Shown piece by piece: positions 37,284 through 46,143 of a stretch of 64,000 nt of DNA. Each line of letters starts with the position of its first letter. Positions within the stretch are counted from its first letter, which is position 1. The translations under genes were made by a program, and so were the position numbers. Source of the DNA: Ardenticatenaceae bacterium (GTDB lineage: Bacteria; Chloroflexota; Anaerolineae; Promineifilales; Promineifilaceae); the NCBI GenBank assembly GCA_020634395.1, contig JACKBU010000024.1:21937-85936 (forward strand), in the 5' to 3' direction. Below the pieces are notes generated by a model that was not told the DNA's origin, made no database searches, and saw nothing but the letters and a program-made list of their open reading frames with translations.

Positions 37284-37355
37284 TACCTCCCCCAACTTAA
37301 TACGACGACGCCGTTCTGAACTCTGCCCGCCGCGCACCCAAAGAAGCCGGGCAGC

Positions 37356-37386
37356 GGGAATTGTTTAGGCCTTCTTCACAATTCCC
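37356..37386. other. Inverted repeat downstream of the receiver gene
   Basis: GGGAATTGT (37356-37364) and ACAATTCCC (37378-37386) form a perfect 9-bp stem with a 13-nt loop and no T-run. It may be a protein site for the next gene (37491) or a weak 3'-end structure. Confidence 0.4.
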
Positions 37387-37490
37387 AATGAACCCCAACG
37401 TTCTAACCGGCCTTTTTCTTCAATAATTAGCCCTGTAAATAAAGTTTGTAGTGGGCTTTGCCGTCATACATCAACAAAGGAGGACATCAT

Positions 37491-38216
37491 ATGCCCCATA
37501 GAAAGAAGTTTCGCTTGGCAGCCGCCCTACTTGGTTTGGGTGTTCTGCTCCTGGTAGCCGTTCTGGCCGCCCCGCCGGACATGCTGGCCGAAACCCTGAA
37601 GGAAGGTCTAAGCCAAAAAGTGTCTGGTACGCGGACGCCAAATGAACAAACCCTGGTAGGCGCTTCGGCTTCGGCTGTTTCCACCGGGGAATTCTCATTC
37701 CTAGAGGAGATCGGTTGGAAGATAACAGAAGCGTACGTGGCCCATCCAGGGCGAACGGCCGTTATCACCGAAGGCACCTTGCAAGACGGCTTTATCGTCA
37801 AAGCACTGGCCGTCAACCCCAACAATACCGCCTTCACCACCGGTATCCTGGAAATGAAACTGTCCGCATTCTCCCCGGCCCAAGATATGCCCGGACAAAA
37901 AGCGGGCAAATGGTACGTGCACGGTGAATGGAAAATCACCGACGCCAACGCCGGCCCGGAGGTAGCCCAGTATCGTTATGGACCGCACACCTTCAAAGGC
38001 GTTGTAAACCTGGAACTGGACTACAACCCCTTAAACAAAGAAAGCCAAACCATTTTCCTGAGCCAGGCCGTGCATTTCGCCGATCCTGGCGAGACCATTG
38101 AAGGCCAGGCCCCGCAGGCCGCATTGCTCGGCAACACCCGATTTAACGACGCCTTCCAGCTTGCGGGCGATTCACTGCTGGCCCCCGCCGCAGCAGAAAC
38201 CGAGGGAGGTCAATAA
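37491..38216 (+). CDS. Exported protein paired with a multihaem cytochrome
   Basis: About 241 residues from ATG 37491, with AAAGGAGG upstream. A signal peptide or membrane anchor is clear (LAAALLGLGVLLLVAVLAAP). The mature domain looks beta-rich (ITEAYVAHPGRTAVI, GILEMKLSAFSP, KGVVNLELDYNPL) with no Cys and no family I recognise. Its stop overlaps the cytochrome start by 1 nt (TAATG), so the two proteins are made together. It may bind the cytochrome or its surface partner; that is inference from coupling only. Confidence 0.7.
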   Translation: MPHRKKFRLAAALLGLGVLLLVAVLAAPPDMLAETLKEGLSQKVSGTRTPNEQTLVGASASAVSTGEFSFLEEIGWKITEAYVAHPGRTAVITEGTLQDGFIVKALAVNPNNTAFTTGILEMKLSAFSPAQDMPGQKAGKWYVHGEWKITDANAGPEVAQYRYGPHTFKGVVNLELDYNPLNKESQTIFLSQAVHFADPGETIEGQAPQAALLGNTRFNDAFQLAGDSLLAPAAAETEGGQ

Positions 38217-41200
38217 TGTCCCCTGTTAAACATCGTATCCAATCCCTGCTGAACGTGCGCAGTCCCAAAACACGCCTGACATTGCTCGTTCTGGCCGTCA
38301 TGACGGCCATGTTAGCGATCATTAGCGTTAGCTACGCCGACGTTCCCGGTGGCCGACCCGCCCCCGATAATGTGGCCGTTCCCAATCCTGGCACCCAGGA
38401 ACAAGAACTGGCCAACATCACCTTTCCCGCTCCTTATAACACCTTCGAGTTTGTTGTCACCTGCGCCGCCTGTCATGGTGGCACCATCGATCAGCAGGCC
38501 GGGCACTTTGGCAACTGGTCTGGTTCCGCTCACGCCAACGCTTTCCGCGACCCCATCTTCCGCGCCAACCAGCAAATCGTCAATCAGACGGTCCTGAACC
38601 TGACCGGTGAAGATGGCGCGGGCAACGTCTGCGTGCGCTGCCACAGCCCCAACGCCTGGTACTCTGGCCGGACCGACCCCAACCTGGCCGGGCAGGCAGA
38701 TACCAGCAACGCCATCAACAGCATCGTCCTCTCCACCGACGACGAAGGTATTCTGTGCGAATTCTGCCACCGCACCATCGGTGGCGTGGAAATGCAGCGA
38801 GATGATCTGGATCCCAATGATCCAGCCTGGAACATGCTGGCCGGCATCAGCGACTGGCCTCATGCCGGCGACCCCTATCCGCATGGCCCCAACGCCGGTA
38901 TGCCCTATGGCGACGCCACGTTCCAGATTAACGATGGCATGACCTACGGTGGCAAATACCCGGGTTCGGCCGAGATTTATTTCAGCGACGTTCCGCTGGA
39001 TGGCACCTCTTACACCGGCCAGACCTACGGCATTTATCCGCCCGGCTGGCAGTTGCCCGGTGGCGTGGATGCCAGCGGCCAGCCCGCCTTCTCCCCGGAT
39101 GGCTCTGTACCGCTGCATTTTGAAGCGCCCATCGGCCCGCCGCAAAATCCAGATGGCACTTATAACTATCAGGGGCAGGCCTTCTCCCCAGAGCACACCA
39201 CGTTTGAAGGCGACTTCATCAAAACGTCTGAGTTCTGTGGCGGCTGCCATGACCTGACCATCCCGGTGCTGAACCACGGCATGCCAGAACAGCGCACCTA
39301 CACGGAATGGCGCTTCAGCAACTTTGGTGATGGCGTGGGCGGCGATGACCAGCGCTGTCAGGACTGCCACATGCCCACCATGAAGCACGAGTATTCCGAC
39401 GAGACGCCGGTTTCGCTCAATGCCGATCCGGTTTTGTCTGGCTGGTTCCCTTATGCCAAGGACCGAAATCCGCAGGGCGGCACGGCTTTCCACAAGTTCC
39501 AGGGATCTAACCGCGACCTGCCCATGATGATGTCCATCCTCTATCCCGAGGTCGACCTGGAAGTCATCGGCGCGGTCACGGGCAACGACGTGCGTGTCTT
39601 CCCCGGTATGCTCTCCTCGCGTGACCCCATGTGGACGCGGGCGCAGCGCAACGCGGAAGTGGAAATGTTGGAAGCCGTTAATCTGGACGTACTGGGTGCG
39701 CCGGTAGAAGTTTCGCCTGGTGTCTACGAAGTACAGGTTCAGGTTACCAACGAATCTGGCCATCGCATCCCGACTGGTTATCCGGACGGCCGTCGCCTGT
39801 TTGTCAGCCTCACCGTCACCGACGCCAACGGCGCCCCGGTGTACGTCTCCGGCTACTACGACGAAGCCACCGCCCAACTTTACGACGACGCGGGCAGCCT
39901 GCAACTGGACGACCGTGCCCTGGGCAACCTGATCGACGCCACCGTCGACAACAAGGTCATGATCTATGAAAAACGGACAGGGGCGCTGGACACAGCAACC
40001 GGCAACTACATCATGTCCGTAGACCTGATCAACACCACTGTCCTGTTCGACAACCGCATCCCGCCGGCCGGTTTCACCTACGCGGATTACAGCGCCGCCG
40101 GCACCAAATTCATCACCTACAACGATCCCGTCACCAAGACCCCTGTCGAGGAAGCCAGTCGGTATCCCGAAGGGCAAAACTGGGATGTGATCACCTACCG
40201 GTTTGCGGCTCCGTCTGGCACGGCTCTGACTGCCTCGGCCACCGCTTACTGGCAAACGCACACCCGCGAGTTTATGGAACACCTGCGCACCCAAAGCGCA
40301 GCGTTGGGCCTGGACGTTCGTCCGGAAGGTCCGCCCAACATCCTGGATCCCAATTATCCGTTGACCCCCAACTACCTCAGCGACCAGATTCCCGACTTTG
40401 AGAATATGACCTCGCTGGATGGCACGGAAGGCCTGCAGGATAACTGGGGTGGCATCGCCTATGCATCCTGGCTGCTGACTGGTAAGGGCAGCCCGTATGC
40501 CGTGGGCAGCGACAGCAGCGCCACAACAGCCGCACCAGCCGCACCCAGTTGGGTAACGGCCGTCTCCCTCGATCCCTTCTCTGTGCAGTTGGACTGGGAA
40601 GCTGTAGCCGACACAGACGGCTACGAAGTCTGGATCCGTTACGGAGCCAACGACGCCACCGCCTCCTGGGATCGGCTGGCTGTTGTCTACGATGGCACAA
40701 CGCTCGTCAACGACGCGATGAACATCGGCAAGACCTACGCCTTTAAGGTTGTCGCCTTCAACGGCGCCGGCCCCAGCCCCGATTCGCCTCTGGCTCTCAT
40801 AACCACCCCGGTTGACCTGCCGTTGGCTCCCATCGATACCAAAGTCGTGGGCGTCACGCCCAACTCGGTGGAGCTTTCCTGGTTCGATCAGGCTGAATTA
40901 GAAATCGGCTTCATCATCCAGCGGCAAGATGTGCCGGTGATGGGCGACTTCTACGAAGTGGCCCGCATCCCCAGCCAGACGCCGGGCGGCGGCACTGGCG
41001 GTAACGCCTGGACGGATACCTCCGTGCTGCCAGGCATGACCTACAACTACCGCGTGGCAGCTTACAACGACGTCGGCCAATCCACCTGGGATGTCCCGGT
41101 AACGGCCAGCACCGGTGGCCTGCCCACCTGGGTCGGCGCACTGGGCGCCACGGCCGTTAGCGGCAACCGCGTGGACCTGAGCTGGAGCCCGGCCAGTGGC

Positions 41201-41983
41201 CTGGTTACCGGCTACCGCATCGAGCGCAATACCACCGGTCCTAACGGCCCGTGGACCACGACCTTTGTCGTCGCCAATCCTGGGGCGACCAGCTACAGCG
41301 ACACGACGGCCGTACCCTCCACAACCTACTGGTACCGCGCCTTTGCCTACAACACAGCCGGTTCGTCCGATCCGTCGAACACCGCCAGCGCCACCACCCC
41401 GGCCGTCGCGCCGATTGCTCCCAGCAACCTGGTGTCCGAGGTACAGGCCGGGCCGCAAGTGGTCCTCACCTGGACCGACAACGCCAACAACGAGCAAGGC
41501 TTCTACGTGGAGCGGGCTGATGGCGTCGGACCAGACTTTGTCTGGACGCGCGTTGGCACGGTGAACGGCGCGAACATCACCACCTACACCGACACCACAG
41601 TCGCCGAGCAGTCGACCTACTCCTACCGGGTGCAGGCCTTTGCCGGCGGCGGTTCAGCGGTGTCGCCGTACAGCAACGTGGTAACGGCCGTTGTCGCCAC
41701 CGAAATCCCCGGCGCACCGTCTCAATTGTGGGCCACGCGCGTGCAGCGCAACAACGTCACCCTCAGCTGGATAGACAACTCCACAAACGAGACCCGCTTC
41801 GAGGTTTATCGCAGCACAGATGGCACGGCGTTTGTCCTCATCGGCACCTCCGGCGTAGATAGAAGCACCTACACCGACAGAACTGTAAATCGCAACACAA
41901 GGTATTGGTATTACGTCACAGCTTGCAACGCAGCAGGTTGCAGCCAGGCTTCCGAAACGATTGACGTTCGGACGCGGCGTTAA
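38216..41983 (+). CDS. Five-haem c-type cytochrome with five FN3 domains
   Basis: 1255 residues. An N-terminal membrane signal (LTLLVLAVMTAMLAIISVSYA) is followed by five CxxCH haem sites: C83 CAACH, C139 CVRCH, C181 CEFCH, C341 CGGCH and C381 CQDCH. A C-terminal array of five fibronectin type III domains begins near residue 773, each about 90-100 residues with the LSW core. Haem attachment needs export and cytochrome c maturation. The size and FN3 tail suggest a cell-surface redox protein; electron transfer to an outside acceptor is inference. Confidence 0.88.
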   Translation: MSPVKHRIQSLLNVRSPKTRLTLLVLAVMTAMLAIISVSYADVPGGRPAPDNVAVPNPGTQEQELANITFPAPYNTFEFVVTCAACHGGTIDQQAGHFGNWSGSAHANAFRDPIFRANQQIVNQTVLNLTGEDGAGNVCVRCHSPNAWYSGRTDPNLAGQADTSNAINSIVLSTDDEGILCEFCHRTIGGVEMQRDDLDPNDPAWNMLAGISDWPHAGDPYPHGPNAGMPYGDATFQINDGMTYGGKYPGSAEIYFSDVPLDGTSYTGQTYGIYPPGWQLPGGVDASGQPAFSPDGSVPLHFEAPIGPPQNPDGTYNYQGQAFSPEHTTFEGDFIKTSEFCGGCHDLTIPVLNHGMPEQRTYTEWRFSNFGDGVGGDDQRCQDCHMPTMKHEYSDETPVSLNADPVLSGWFPYAKDRNPQGGTAFHKFQGSNRDLPMMMSILYPEVDLEVIGAVTGNDVRVFPGMLSSRDPMWTRAQRNAEVEMLEAVNLDVLGAPVEVSPGVYEVQVQVTNESGHRIPTGYPDGRRLFVSLTVTDANGAPVYVSGYYDEATAQLYDDAGSLQLDDRALGNLIDATVDNKVMIYEKRTGALDTATGNYIMSVDLINTTVLFDNRIPPAGFTYADYSAAGTKFITYNDPVTKTPVEEASRYPEGQNWDVITYRFAAPSGTALTASATAYWQTHTREFMEHLRTQSAALGLDVRPEGPPNILDPNYPLTPNYLSDQIPDFENMTSLDGTEGLQDNWGGIAYASWLLTGKGSPYAVGSDSSATTAAPAAPSWVTAVSLDPFSVQLDWEAVADTDGYEVWIRYGANDATASWDRLAVVYDGTTLVNDAMNIGKTYAFKVVAFNGAGPSPDSPLALITTPVDLPLAPIDTKVVGVTPNSVELSWFDQAELEIGFIIQRQDVPVMGDFYEVARIPSQTPGGGTGGNAWTDTSVLPGMTYNYRVAAYNDVGQSTWDVPVTASTGGLPTWVGALGATAVSGNRVDLSWSPASGLVTGYRIERNTTGPNGPWTTTFVVANPGATSYSDTTAVPSTTYWYRAFAYNTAGSSDPSNTASATTPAVAPIAPSNLVSEVQAGPQVVLTWTDNANNEQGFYVERADGVGPDFVWTRVGTVNGANITTYTDTTVAEQSTYSYRVQAFAGGGSAVSPYSNVVTAVVATEIPGAPSQLWATRVQRNNVTLSWIDNSTNETRFEVYRSTDGTAFVLIGTSGVDRSTYTDRTVNRNTRYWYYVTACNAAGCSQASETIDVRTRR

Positions 41984-42000
41984 GGTTAACCTGTAGATGA

Positions 42001-42036
42001 GCCGTGCCGGAGTTTCACCTCCGGCACGGCCTTTTT
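42001..42036 (+). terminator. Intrinsic terminator after the cytochrome
   Basis: A perfect 12-bp stem GCCGTGCCGGAG (42001-42012) / CTCCGGCACGGC (42019-42030), 6-nt loop, then CTTTTT. It separates the cytochrome pair from the next surface protein. Confidence 0.88.
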
Positions 42037-42050
42037 ATCAAGGAACTAAC

Positions 42051-45000
42051 ATGAAAAGTCATCGCTACTTCACAAAGATTGCCGCTCTCCTTGGCCTCGC
42101 CCTTCTGCTTTTTGCCGGTGGCTGGGCTCTGGTGAAGGCAATCGACGCTAACAATGTCAATTACGTCTCGCAGATAGGCGGTGACTCACGCACTGTAACC
42201 TATTATGGTCAGTATGCTTATTTAGGCGTGGGCCCCCGTGTCGTTATTCTCAATGTCGCCAACCCGGCCAGTCCGATTGTCGTGCAACAGTCCGATCCCC
42301 TCTCCGTTACCGGAGGCGCGGATGCCATCGTTGAAGATATCACCATTCCCGATGCGTCTGGCAAAATCTTTGTCGCCGCCGGAACCGCGGGTATGTTCGT
42401 TTTAGATGTCACCAATCCCGGCAGCCCTACTCAACCCACCTTTGTCTCTAACTATAACACCGCCGATCCGAACGATTACGCCACGGCCGTTGACGTTTCC
42501 GGAGACGTCGCCGCTATCGCCTTCGACAACGGTGGTCTGGTAGCCGTAGACATCAGCACCATCACCACCCCGGCCTTTATCAATTCAGCGGCTACCGGCG
42601 ACAATGCCCGTGACGTGGCCCTGGTACCCGGCGGCATTGGTGAACTGTACGCCTTTGTGGCGGCAGGCACAGCCGGCATCGAATCTTATGAAATCACGCC
42701 GCTCTTTGGCCTGGAAGACAGCCTGGCGCTGGCCGACTACGCTGAAGGCATCGCGGCCAACGCCGCGCGCGGTCACGCCTACGTGGCCGACAGCAGCGGC
42801 GGTTTGCACATCATCAACATCGCCAATCCGGCGGTGCTGACGTCGCTCAGCAGTGCCGCTACCGTCGGCCTGGCCCTGGATGTCAGCTACTTCGGCAACT
42901 ACGTCTTCGTCGCCGACGATGACGCCGGCGTGCGCCTGTTCAACGCCACCGACGAGACAAACCCCGTCCCCTTCGCTACTCCGAACGTGGACACGACTGG
43001 TTACGCCGTCGACGTGGCTGCGGGCAACAACCGCATTTACGTGGCCGACAGTTGGGCCGGGCTGAGCATCATCGACTTCAGCAACATCAACAACGCGAAT
43101 ATCCTGGGCACCTATGAGACTCTAGGCGAAGTAAACGGCGTCGACGTTTCGCCCAACAGCCCATATGCCTTTAGCGCCAACGGCTTCACCGGCATGGTCA
43201 GCACCAACGTTTCTGACCGCACCACCCCCACCCAAGCGGATGCGGCCGCGCTGGCCGACTATGCGCTGAACGGCCAGATCGCCGGCGATTATGCCTACGT
43301 AGCCGATGGGCTGGGCGGTCTGCGCGTGGTAGACATTAGCGTGCCGGATGGTCTGGTCGCCGGTAATGCGCTGCCGACAAATGATGTCGCCGTTGACGTG
43401 GCCGTTGGCGGAGATTATGCATTTGTGGCCGACAGCAGTGCTGGGCTGTTCATCGCCGACATCACGGACCCGGCCAATCCCACGGCCGTTACCAGCCTGA
43501 GCACCCCCGATCTCCCTTACGCCAACGGTGTGGCGGTCGTGGGTGACTACGTCTACGTAGCCGCGGACCTGGATGGCTTCTACGTTGTCGACGCCGGTGA
43601 CCCCAACACGCCGTTCGTCACCGATTCGCTGCCCTTGACCACCGGGGCGGGCTGGGATTCTGTCGTCGTGGGCAGTTATGCCTATCTGGCCGCAGACGAT
43701 GGCGGCTTGAAGATCATCGACGTGAGTGACCCCTACAACATCAGCCTGGTAGGGGAATTGAGCGACGGTGATCTGCCTTTGGCCCTGGACGTCGTGGTCG
43801 CGGGCAACCGCGCCGTGGTTGCCGGCGGCTCCGATGGCGCGTTCGTGGTCGATATCAGCAACCCCGCGGCCCCCACCCAGGTTGGCTACTACAACACGGC
43901 CGGTTACGCTTCGCGCGTGGCCATTGCCGGGGCCGTCTACGTCGCCGATATTGAAGGCGGCCTGTACCTGCTGAACTACAATGACTTCGACTTTGGCGAA
44001 GTGGACCTGGCGATGGCCAAAACGGATGGGCTGGACACGGCCGTTGCCGGAGCCTCCCACACCTACACCATCACCGTCAGCAACCTGGGCCCGAGTGACG
44101 TCACCGGGGCCACGGTCAGCGATGATTTCAGCGGCGTCATCAACGGCGTCTCCTGGACCTGCACGGCTACGGCCGGCTCCAGCTGTGCCACCGCCAGCGG
44201 CTCTGGCAATATCAACGCCACAGTCAACCTGCAGGTCGGTGGAGAAGCCACCTTTATCGCGACCGGGACCATTGCCAGCGACGCCTCCGGCACGCTGAGC
44301 AACACGGCCACCGTAACGCCGCCTGACGGCATGGTGGATACCAACACAGCCAACAACAACGCCACGGATACCACGGCCGTTACCGCCGAGACCGATCTGA
44401 TGATTGCCAAGGTAGGCACGCCCGATCCGGTTATCCCTGGGGAAACACTCACCTACGAAATCACCGTCACCAACCAGGGACCGAGCGACATGACGGCCGC
44501 GGCCACTCTGACCGACACCCTGCCGGCCGACGTCAGTTTCGTTTCTTCCACGCCCGGTTCACCCACGTGCACCGCAGCCGGCAGCGAAGTTACCTGCACG
44601 GTTGCCCCTCTGGCGAGCGGAGCCAATACGACGGTCACGATTGAAGTCACCGTCGCCGCCGCGGCCACCAGTGCGCTGCAAAACAGCGCCGGTGTGCAAA
44701 GCGCGGACACAGACCCGGACCTCAGCAACAACACGGCCGTTATCGCCACGGCCATCAAGACGGCCGATCTCGCCATCACCAAGAGTGCTGCGCCGGATCC
44801 CGTGACAGCCGGTGAGCAGGTAACGTACACCATCGACGTCACCAACCAGGGACCGGATGACGCCACCAACGTCGTCGTGGCCGACACCCTGCCCGCAGGC
44901 GTATCGTTCGTCTCCGCAGCCCCCGGGTCGCCGACCTGTACGGAAAGCAGCGGCGTCGTGACCTGCAGCCTGGGCGCTCTGGCCAACACCGCCACGACGC

Positions 45001-45908
45001 AGGTCAGCATTGTGGCCCTGGTAGCCAGCAGCACGACCGGTTCGTTGCAGAACACGGCCGTTGTCTCCGCCGCGGAATACGACGACGATGAGGCCAACAA
45101 CAGCGCCAGCGCCACGACCGACGTCAGCCTGGAAGCCGACCTGGCCATCACCAAGAGCGACGGGCAGGTTAACATCGTCGCCGGCGAAATGCTCACCTAC
45201 ACCATCACCGTCAGCAATGCCGGTCCGAGTGACGTGAGCGGCGCTCTGGTAACAGACAACTTCCCGGCCGAGCTGGAAGGCGCAGCCTGGCAGTGCAGCG
45301 GCGCGGCCGGCGCCTCTTGCGCCAACGCCAGCGGCAGCGGCGACATCAACCTGAGCGTGGATGTACCGGTTGGCGGTGAGATTACCATCCTGGCCTCGGC
45401 GACTGTAGCCAACACGGCCACCGGCCTGTTGATCAATACGGCCGAAGTTGCCGCCCCACAAGGCGTGACCGACCCGAACCTGAACAACAACACAGCCACA
45501 GACACCAACTCGCTGGGCGCACTGGCCGACGTGAGCCTCAGTGTCACAGCTGCGCCGGACTCCGTGCGCCTGACAGAACGGGTCACCCTGACCCTCACGG
45601 TGGCCAACAGCGGGCCATCGGCCGCTGGCGGCGTGCAGGTAACCAGCCTGCTGCCGGCTGCAGTCAGCTTCGAGTCGTCCGACATCTGCACGCTGAACGG
45701 CAGCCAGCTCACCTGCAGCTTTGGTGTGCTGGAAACGGGCCAGCAAGATACGGCCACTATCGTCGTTTCGGCCCAGTCGGTCGGTCAGGTGCAGCAGCAG
45801 TTTACCGTATTCGCCGTCAACGACAGCAACGCCGGCAACAACACGGCCGTCGCTTCGTTCGACATCACCCCCCTGGCTGTCTACTTGCCTTTCGTGGTTA
45901 AGAATTGA
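42051..45908 (+). CDS. Giant surface protein with LVIVD and DUF11 repeats
   Basis: About 1285 residues from ATG 42051 (AAGGA upstream). A signal peptide (IAALLGLALLLFAGGWALV) precedes LVIVD-type beta-propeller repeats (about 30-640, recurring DVSGDVA/YVADSSGGLHIIDI patterns). Several DUF11 repeats (about 650-1280) follow, each with DLAITKSDG and a YTITVSNAGPSDV block. It ends PLAVYLPFVVKN, a C-terminal motif shared with the next protein. The role is probably adhesive or structural at the cell surface. There is no recognised enzyme domain. Confidence 0.85.
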   Translation: MKSHRYFTKIAALLGLALLLFAGGWALVKAIDANNVNYVSQIGGDSRTVTYYGQYAYLGVGPRVVILNVANPASPIVVQQSDPLSVTGGADAIVEDITIPDASGKIFVAAGTAGMFVLDVTNPGSPTQPTFVSNYNTADPNDYATAVDVSGDVAAIAFDNGGLVAVDISTITTPAFINSAATGDNARDVALVPGGIGELYAFVAAGTAGIESYEITPLFGLEDSLALADYAEGIAANAARGHAYVADSSGGLHIINIANPAVLTSLSSAATVGLALDVSYFGNYVFVADDDAGVRLFNATDETNPVPFATPNVDTTGYAVDVAAGNNRIYVADSWAGLSIIDFSNINNANILGTYETLGEVNGVDVSPNSPYAFSANGFTGMVSTNVSDRTTPTQADAAALADYALNGQIAGDYAYVADGLGGLRVVDISVPDGLVAGNALPTNDVAVDVAVGGDYAFVADSSAGLFIADITDPANPTAVTSLSTPDLPYANGVAVVGDYVYVAADLDGFYVVDAGDPNTPFVTDSLPLTTGAGWDSVVVGSYAYLAADDGGLKIIDVSDPYNISLVGELSDGDLPLALDVVVAGNRAVVAGGSDGAFVVDISNPAAPTQVGYYNTAGYASRVAIAGAVYVADIEGGLYLLNYNDFDFGEVDLAMAKTDGLDTAVAGASHTYTITVSNLGPSDVTGATVSDDFSGVINGVSWTCTATAGSSCATASGSGNINATVNLQVGGEATFIATGTIASDASGTLSNTATVTPPDGMVDTNTANNNATDTTAVTAETDLMIAKVGTPDPVIPGETLTYEITVTNQGPSDMTAAATLTDTLPADVSFVSSTPGSPTCTAAGSEVTCTVAPLASGANTTVTIEVTVAAAATSALQNSAGVQSADTDPDLSNNTAVIATAIKTADLAITKSAAPDPVTAGEQVTYTIDVTNQGPDDATNVVVADTLPAGVSFVSAAPGSPTCTESSGVVTCSLGALANTATTQVSIVALVASSTTGSLQNTAVVSAAEYDDDEANNSASATTDVSLEADLAITKSDGQVNIVAGEMLTYTITVSNAGPSDVSGALVTDNFPAELEGAAWQCSGAAGASCANASGSGDINLSVDVPVGGEITILASATVANTATGLLINTAEVAAPQGVTDPNLNNNTATDTNSLGALADVSLSVTAAPDSVRLTERVTLTLTVANSGPSAAGGVQVTSLLPAAVSFESSDICTLNGSQLTCSFGVLETGQQDTATIVVSAQSVGQVQQQFTVFAVNDSNAGNNTAVASFDITPLAVYLPFVVKN

Positions 45909-45950
45909 TCACCTATCAATGATTTAGCCCGATAGCAGGAAGAGGGAAGG

Positions 45951-45987
45951 AAAATGGGGGCATAGGTAACTGTGCCCCCATTTTTTT
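45951..45987 (+). terminator. Intrinsic terminator
   Basis: Stem AAAATGGGGGCA (45951-45962) / TGCCCCCATTTT (45973-45984), 10-nt loop and a run of T. It ends the giant surface-protein gene. Confidence 0.88.
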
Positions 45988-46072
45988 ATCAGTCGCTGCT
46001 GCCGTACATAACAGCCACCATAGACAGTACGCCTCCGTTTTGGAGAGGGTGCTGCAGCAGTAATGAAGACCG

Positions 46073-46122
46073 GGGAGCGCCGGCGTCTCGCCTGCTAAGG
46101 CGGACGTCCCGTCCGCGCTCCC
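46073..46122. repeat. Palindromic intergenic repeat
   Basis: GGGAGCGC (46073-46080) and GCGCTCCC (46115-46122) enclose a second hairpin GCGGACG/CGTCCGC. It looks like a REP-type dispersed element just upstream of the CSLREA-protein RBS; only one copy is seen here. Confidence 0.5.
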
Positions 46123-46143
46123 ATTTCCAAAGGAGGATTCATC

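Noticed and set aside
38312..40294. Long minus-strand ORF of 660 residues
   Set aside because: It is antisense to the cytochrome, which has five CxxCH sites and an RBS-coupled start; the ORF lacks a signal or domain and arises from high GC.
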